Positions 4,971 through 8,043 of a stretch of 8,043 nucleotides of DNA are shown here, piece by piece. Every line of letters begins with the position of its first letter. The first letter of the stretch is position 1. A model generated the notes under the pieces. The model was given only the letters and a program-made list of their open reading frames with translations, searched no databases and was not told where the DNA came from. The position numbers and the translations under genes were made by a program. Source of the DNA: Candidatus Aminicenantota bacterium (lineage in GTDB: Bacteria > Acidobacteriota > Aminicenantia > Aminicenantales > Aminicenantaceae); the NCBI GenBank assembly GCA_030670375.1, contig DAOVBT010000067.1:1-8043 (forward strand), in the 5' to 3' direction.

Positions 4971-6095
4971 ATGAAAGAAAAAAAATTAGGACAAAAACTC
5001 AAAAACTCGGGCAAATCCCTTCTTTGCGGCTTCACTCTTGTGGAGTTGCTGGTGGGGAGCACGATCTTATTGGTCGTTGTTCTGGCCTCCTTATCCTTGT
5101 ACAAGACGAGCAACCAAATTGCGGTCGACCAACAGCAGTATACCGAACTACAGCATGATGTCCGGACGAGCATGTATTTCATCACGAGAGATGTCCGTCT
5201 GACAGGAGCAGGGCTTCCGATTGAATTCTACGGTTATGTGATGGAAGGTGTAGATAACGAAACCCAAGGGGGCGTCGTAGATCCTGACAGGCTGAAATTG
5301 ATGGGAAACCTCGATGATCCCTTGAACATGGAAATTTCCAATTATCAAGGCTCGGCAGCCAACTTAACAGTGGATGATTGGAGTTTTGAACACAACCCCT
5401 ATCCGGATGAATTTTATGAAGACATGGTTGTTATAATAATACCCAACCCGGATTCCGGATGCCGTTTGGGTGAAATCAGGAAGATCACGCATGTGACCCA
5501 TGATGCAGGAGGAACGAACGAACGATTCAATTTTTCTCCTGGACTTGCCCCTTACATCAACCCTCCGGGGGGTTTATCCGGCACTTGCAACGATTCTAAC
5601 GATTATGATGGCGGAATGTTATCATTTGTCAATGTGAAGGAATACTGGCTGGATGTTACTGGAAATTATCCAGGTCTGACGGCTGGAGAAAGAGGATACA
5701 TCGGAAATGGAGAGGGTGGCGTTTTGTACTTGAATCATAACGGGATTCAATTTCCTTTGGCCCGGGATATCGAGAATCTGCAGTTCCAGTACAACGGCGA
5801 TGCGGACAATGATGGCTTTTTGGATGGATTCATGGAATGGCAGGCGAGTTGGACAGGGGATACAGATCTGGTAAGTCGTATCCGTCAGATCAGAATTTGG
5901 GTTCTGGGACGGACACCGAATCCGTTTGTGAGCATTGGCGCTAATATTCCAACGAACCTTCATCTGTACCGAAGACCGGATATTGCCAACAGTCCTCAGA
6001 GCGGCCAGGATGATAGACACAGGCGTTTTCTTCTGGAATCCACGGCGAATGTAAGGAATCTTTCCCTAAATATATATAACATGGGAACGAGGTAG
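4971..6095 (+). CDS. pilW: PilW-like type IV pilus minor pilin
   Basis: This is a 374-residue prepilin with an unusually long 20-residue leader ending LLCG, then FTLVELLVGSTILLVVVLASLSL: cleavage after G20, Glu at mature position 5 (E25). The segment after the helix (QQQYTELQHDVRTSMYFITRDVRLTGAG) is characteristic of PilW, where the R-DVR-AG run is conserved. A large C-terminal domain follows, with C164 and C206 likely forming a disulfide in the periplasm. Near 277-285 the protein reads DADNDGFLD (5799-5825), just after IENLQFQYNG. A YG-D-x-DGDG stretch at this place is a known tendency of PilW proteins. The length is near the family norm of about 300-380. It works with PilV and PilX as a tip and priming subunit. 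The ribosome site is weak (only CGAG about eight bases before ATG), and an in-frame TAA at 4966-4968 just before the ATG excludes a longer form. Confidence 0.9.
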   Translation: MKEKKLGQKLKNSGKSLLCGFTLVELLVGSTILLVVVLASLSLYKTSNQIAVDQQQYTELQHDVRTSMYFITRDVRLTGAGLPIEFYGYVMEGVDNETQGGVVDPDRLKLMGNLDDPLNMEISNYQGSAANLTVDDWSFEHNPYPDEFYEDMVVIIIPNPDSGCRLGEIRKITHVTHDAGGTNERFNFSPGLAPYINPPGGLSGTCNDSNDYDGGMLSFVNVKEYWLDVTGNYPGLTAGERGYIGNGEGGVLYLNHNGIQFPLARDIENLQFQYNGDADNDGFLDGFMEWQASWTGDTDLVSRIRQIRIWVLGRTPNPFVSIGANIPTNLHLYRRPDIANSPQSGQDDRHRRFLLESTANVRNLSLNIYNMGTR

Positions 6096-6117
6096 CAAGA
6101 GAAGAGCGGGAGATACA

Positions 6118-6714
6118 ATGAGATATAAATCGGAGTTAAAAAGACAGAAAGAGGCCGCAAAGCAAAAAGGATCTGGCTTGATAGTCGTCATCTTGGTTAT
6201 GACCTTTCTTGTGACTGTCGGTGTGAGTTTGATTACTGTGACAAGCATCGGTTCCCGGGTAACAGGAAATGTTCGTGCCCAGCAGGAGGCATTCAACGCG
6301 GCAGAAGCTGGATTTGATGTGGCATGGATCGCTGTAGAAGATTTTTTTCTCAACCATGCGTGGACGAGCTTTGATGGGCGTTATCTGACAGAGCCTGCTG
6401 GAATAGATATTCCCTTAGATGTGAATTATTTCAGATATTTGACAGACCAGGAATTATTGAATGTCCTCGATCAAGATGGAGACGGAAATCCGGATTACAG
6501 CAATGTGATTTTTTTCAAAGTGGAATACATACCTACTGCTGGGGGAGGGACAGACCCGCGTTACACGTATACTGCCTTTTTGATCGATGATGAGGCGGCA
6601 GGTGGGATGTCGAATCACGGCGATGCTTTGCTTATCTGCATCGGGACGGCAGGGACTGGGCCGAGGATGTCCACGTCCCGGTTAGAGATTTTGTTAGCTG
6701 TGGAACAAAATTAG
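6118..6714 (+). CDS. pilX: PilX-like type IV pilus minor pilin
   Basis: The 198-residue product has a basic leader ending KQKG (G18), then SGLIVVILVMTFLVTVGVSL. The PilX N-terminal domain is recognisable from GSRVTGNVRAQQEAFNAAEAG (residues 45-65), where the A-F-x-AAEA run after the helix is the family hallmark. Mature position 5 is Val (V23), not Glu. Loss of Glu5 is the rule in the related pseudopilin GspK, which caps the tip, so this protein may be the distal subunit. Residues 118-126 read DQDGDGNPD, a near-perfect EF-hand-like calcium loop (6469-6495). GGGAG at 6108-6112 gives a clear ribosome site 22 bases after the pilW stop. The remaining domain is hydrophilic, with no other recognised motif. 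Confidence 0.85.
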   Translation: MRYKSELKRQKEAAKQKGSGLIVVILVMTFLVTVGVSLITVTSIGSRVTGNVRAQQEAFNAAEAGFDVAWIAVEDFFLNHAWTSFDGRYLTEPAGIDIPLDVNYFRYLTDQELLNVLDQDGDGNPDYSNVIFFKVEYIPTAGGGTDPRYTYTAFLIDDEAAGGMSNHGDALLICIGTAGTGPRMSTSRLEILLAVEQN

Positions 6715-6742
6715 ATAAAATAAAATAAGGAAGAGGGGCAAA

Positions 6743-8043
6743 ATGAAAAATAACAGGAAAATGTCATGGCTAATCTTGCCAGTGATCATTTTAGTGGCTG
6801 TTTGTGCTGTGCAATTCTGGGCTCAGCAACAGTGTGATGAATACACAGAAACGTTTACCGAAAATTTCAGAGCAGATGACTACAAAGATCATCAGTGGTG
6901 CTCTGTTCGCGGGTGGCCGCCCCGTCCGATTACTCTTGACTGGCTTGGGGCAAATTTTGATGTTTCAGAACCCGCTGGTATGGGAGCTCAGATTTACGTG
7001 GTCGATTCGGGCGACTTTGATGGAGACGGCAAACCTGATTTAATAGGGTTGGATATCTCCAACAATTACAGGTTGATTCTGATCAGGAATTATTTTGAAG
7101 ATGTGAATGGAGATAGAATCGACGATGATGGAATCATCTTTCAGATAGATCCGGCCGAAGTCTATGAGGAAGGCCTTACTGTAGGCGCCGCGTCTCTTTC
7201 TGTCGCAGACTATAACAACGACGGGTTGCTTGATTTTTTCTTTTACAAGAATGAACAGGACGAATTTGGATACACGGGATTTGTTGCGGCCATGTACATA
7301 AATGAGGGGACAGCGACAGACCCCCATTTTAATCCCCACACCTTGGCGCCCAATTTAGATTTCACGAGCGCATTCATGAGTGCCGGGATCTACTGCAACT
7401 GGGCGGCCGACCATTTGTCTTCTGTCGACATTGATGGCGATGGCGATGTGGATGTTTTGGTGATCAGCGAGGATAAGATTTTCTTGGTCAGGAATCCAGG
7501 TGCAGGCAATTTTAACCTGAGCAATTTTAGCATTACTGAACTCAATTATGATCAGCCTACGGGTTTTACAGGAAACCGGGGTGGCTCGTCGGTAGATGCC
7601 GGTGACTTCGATAAGGATGGAGACATCGATATTATCGGAGGCACGGTTAACGATATCCCCTTTCTGGTTTATTACGAAAACGACGGGACAGGTTATTTCA
7701 CACGCAAGGAAATACCCATTCCTTTGCCTGAATGTACGGGAACTGTGGGCACCTGTGTTGGGGACTTTACAGGAGATGGCTTGCTGGATATATTTGGGGC
7801 GACAGATTTATGGAATAAAGGGGATCCACCGGGCCTGGAAGATGAAGCCAGGATGTGGATGTTCGAGAACGGGGGTACGGTTGATAAGGGAAACGGTCCT
7901 GAAGTGGATTTTTCATTTAGGTGTCTTTATAACTGCGTGCCTATTCTTCCTCCACCGCATGATGTGGATATGAGTTCCATGTTGGATTACGATCAGGATG
8001 GCGATTTGGATGTTATCCTGGCAGATGCCAACCATTCTGGAGA
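6743..8043 (+). CDS. Secreted FG-GAP/VCBS repeat protein in the pilY1 position, 3'-truncated by window edge
   Basis: The frame is open from ATG 6743 to the window end (433 residues, no stop), with ribosome site GAGG at 6733-6736. Residues 1-29 form a signal peptide: basic start, hydrophobic core LILPVIILVAVCAV, likely cut near FWA-QQ. Six calcium-loop motifs follow: DFDGDGKPD (91-99), DYNNDGLLD (156-164), DIDGDGDVD (229-237), DFDKDGDID (288-296), DFTGDGLLD (341-349) and DYDQDGDLD (415-423), spaced 53-74 residues. A degenerate DVNGDRIDDD lies at 120-129. This is the blade pattern of integrin-like FG-GAP/VCBS beta-propellers, so the protein should be extracellular or periplasmic and calcium-bound. 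Cysteines at 31, 53, 218, 331, 338, 394 and 398 could form disulfides. It follows pilX by 28 bases, where pilY1 normally sits, so a pilus-tip adhesin or calcium-sensing role is inferred. No von Willebrand A domain is seen in this part; a PilC/PilY1-type domain could still lie beyond the window. Confidence 0.9.
   Translation, partial: MKNNRKMSWLILPVIILVAVCAVQFWAQQQCDEYTETFTENFRADDYKDHQWCSVRGWPPRPITLDWLGANFDVSEPAGMGAQIYVVDSGDFDGDGKPDLIGLDISNNYRLILIRNYFEDVNGDRIDDDGIIFQIDPAEVYEEGLTVGAASLSVADYNNDGLLDFFFYKNEQDEFGYTGFVAAMYINEGTATDPHFNPHTLAPNLDFTSAFMSAGIYCNWAADHLSSVDIDGDGDVDVLVISEDKIFLVRNPGAGNFNLSNFSITELNYDQPTGFTGNRGGSSVDAGDFDKDGDIDIIGGTVNDIPFLVYYENDGTGYFTRKEIPIPLPECTGTVGTCVGDFTGDGLLDIFGATDLWNKGDPPGLEDEARMWMFENGGTVDKGNGPEVDFSFRCLYNCVPILPPPHDVDMSSMLDYDQDGDLDVILADANHSG

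Noticed and set aside
5622..6020. 132-codon minus-strand open frame
   Set aside because: It is antisense to pilW with no ribosome site and no motif.
6743..6835. Lipoprotein signal in the VCBS protein (C21 after VAV)
   Set aside because: The residue before C21 is Val, not Gly/Ala/Ser, and the cysteine lies inside the hydrophobic core. A type I signal peptide fits better.
6804..7043. 79-codon plus-strand open frame
   Set aside because: It is out of frame with the VCBS protein, whose calcium-loop repeats continue without a break through this region.
7596..7973. 125-codon plus-strand open frame
   Set aside because: It is a shadow of the VCBS frame; the DNA shows the periodic GAT-GGN-GAT codons of the calcium loops in the main frame.
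6960..8043. DNA-level tandem repeat in the VCBS gene
   Set aside because: The repeats are protein motifs with spacing of 53-74 residues and diverged codons, not nucleotide tandem repeats.
1..8043. CRISPR array, tRNA, rRNA or intact insertion sequence
   Set aside because: There is no regularly spaced direct repeat set, no recognisable tRNA or rRNA segment, and no transposase frame on either strand.

Overview
This 8,043-base window appears to be chromosomal DNA from an uncultured or little-studied Gram-negative-type bacterium. The evidence for that is a type IV pilus minor-pilin operon, a secreted calcium-binding repeat protein, a bacterial tilS and a membrane GT-C-like enzyme. GC content looks moderate. 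The overall style (FG-GAP/VCBS proteins beside pilins, glycosyltransferase plus asparagine-synthetase debris) resembles deltaproteobacteria-like or candidate-phylum genomes, but the sequence does not fix the taxon.

Layout. (1) Positions 1-1137, plus strand: the 3' two thirds or more of tilS (tRNA-Ile lysidine synthetase), cut by the window edge. (2) Positions 1134-3046, minus strand: a 612-residue polytopic membrane protein that looks like a GT-C/family-39-type glycosyltransferase, convergent with tilS. Squeezed between the two is a 22-codon piece matching the extreme C terminus of asparagine synthetase, apparently the last remnant of an asnB-like gene. (3) Positions 3047-3954: about 0.9 kb without a convincing intact gene. 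It holds a diverged inverted duplication with a perfect 21-bp core, a 24-base REP-like palindrome between the two arms, a short ORF with the best Shine-Dalgarno of the window that breaks after 14 codons, and an AT-rich candidate promoter region. It reads as a graveyard of accessory DNA. (4) Positions 3955-8043, plus strand: a tightly packed operon of GspH/FimT-like, PilV-like, PilW-like and PilX-like minor pilins, followed by a secreted protein with at least six DxDxDGxxD (FG-GAP/VCBS) repeats that runs off the window.

How the genes work together. The first four operon products are expected to form the priming or tip complex of a type IV pilus (or pseudopilus). In classical systems the next gene is pilY1, a calcium-binding beta-propeller tip adhesin. 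Here that slot is taken by a VCBS-type protein with no visible N-terminal von Willebrand A domain in the part seen. PilV, PilW and PilX each also carry one DxDxDGxxD-type calcium loop, so almost the whole cassette looks calcium-tuned. That is the most interesting biological pattern in the window. No RNA gene, CRISPR array, intact insertion sequence or prophage gene was found.
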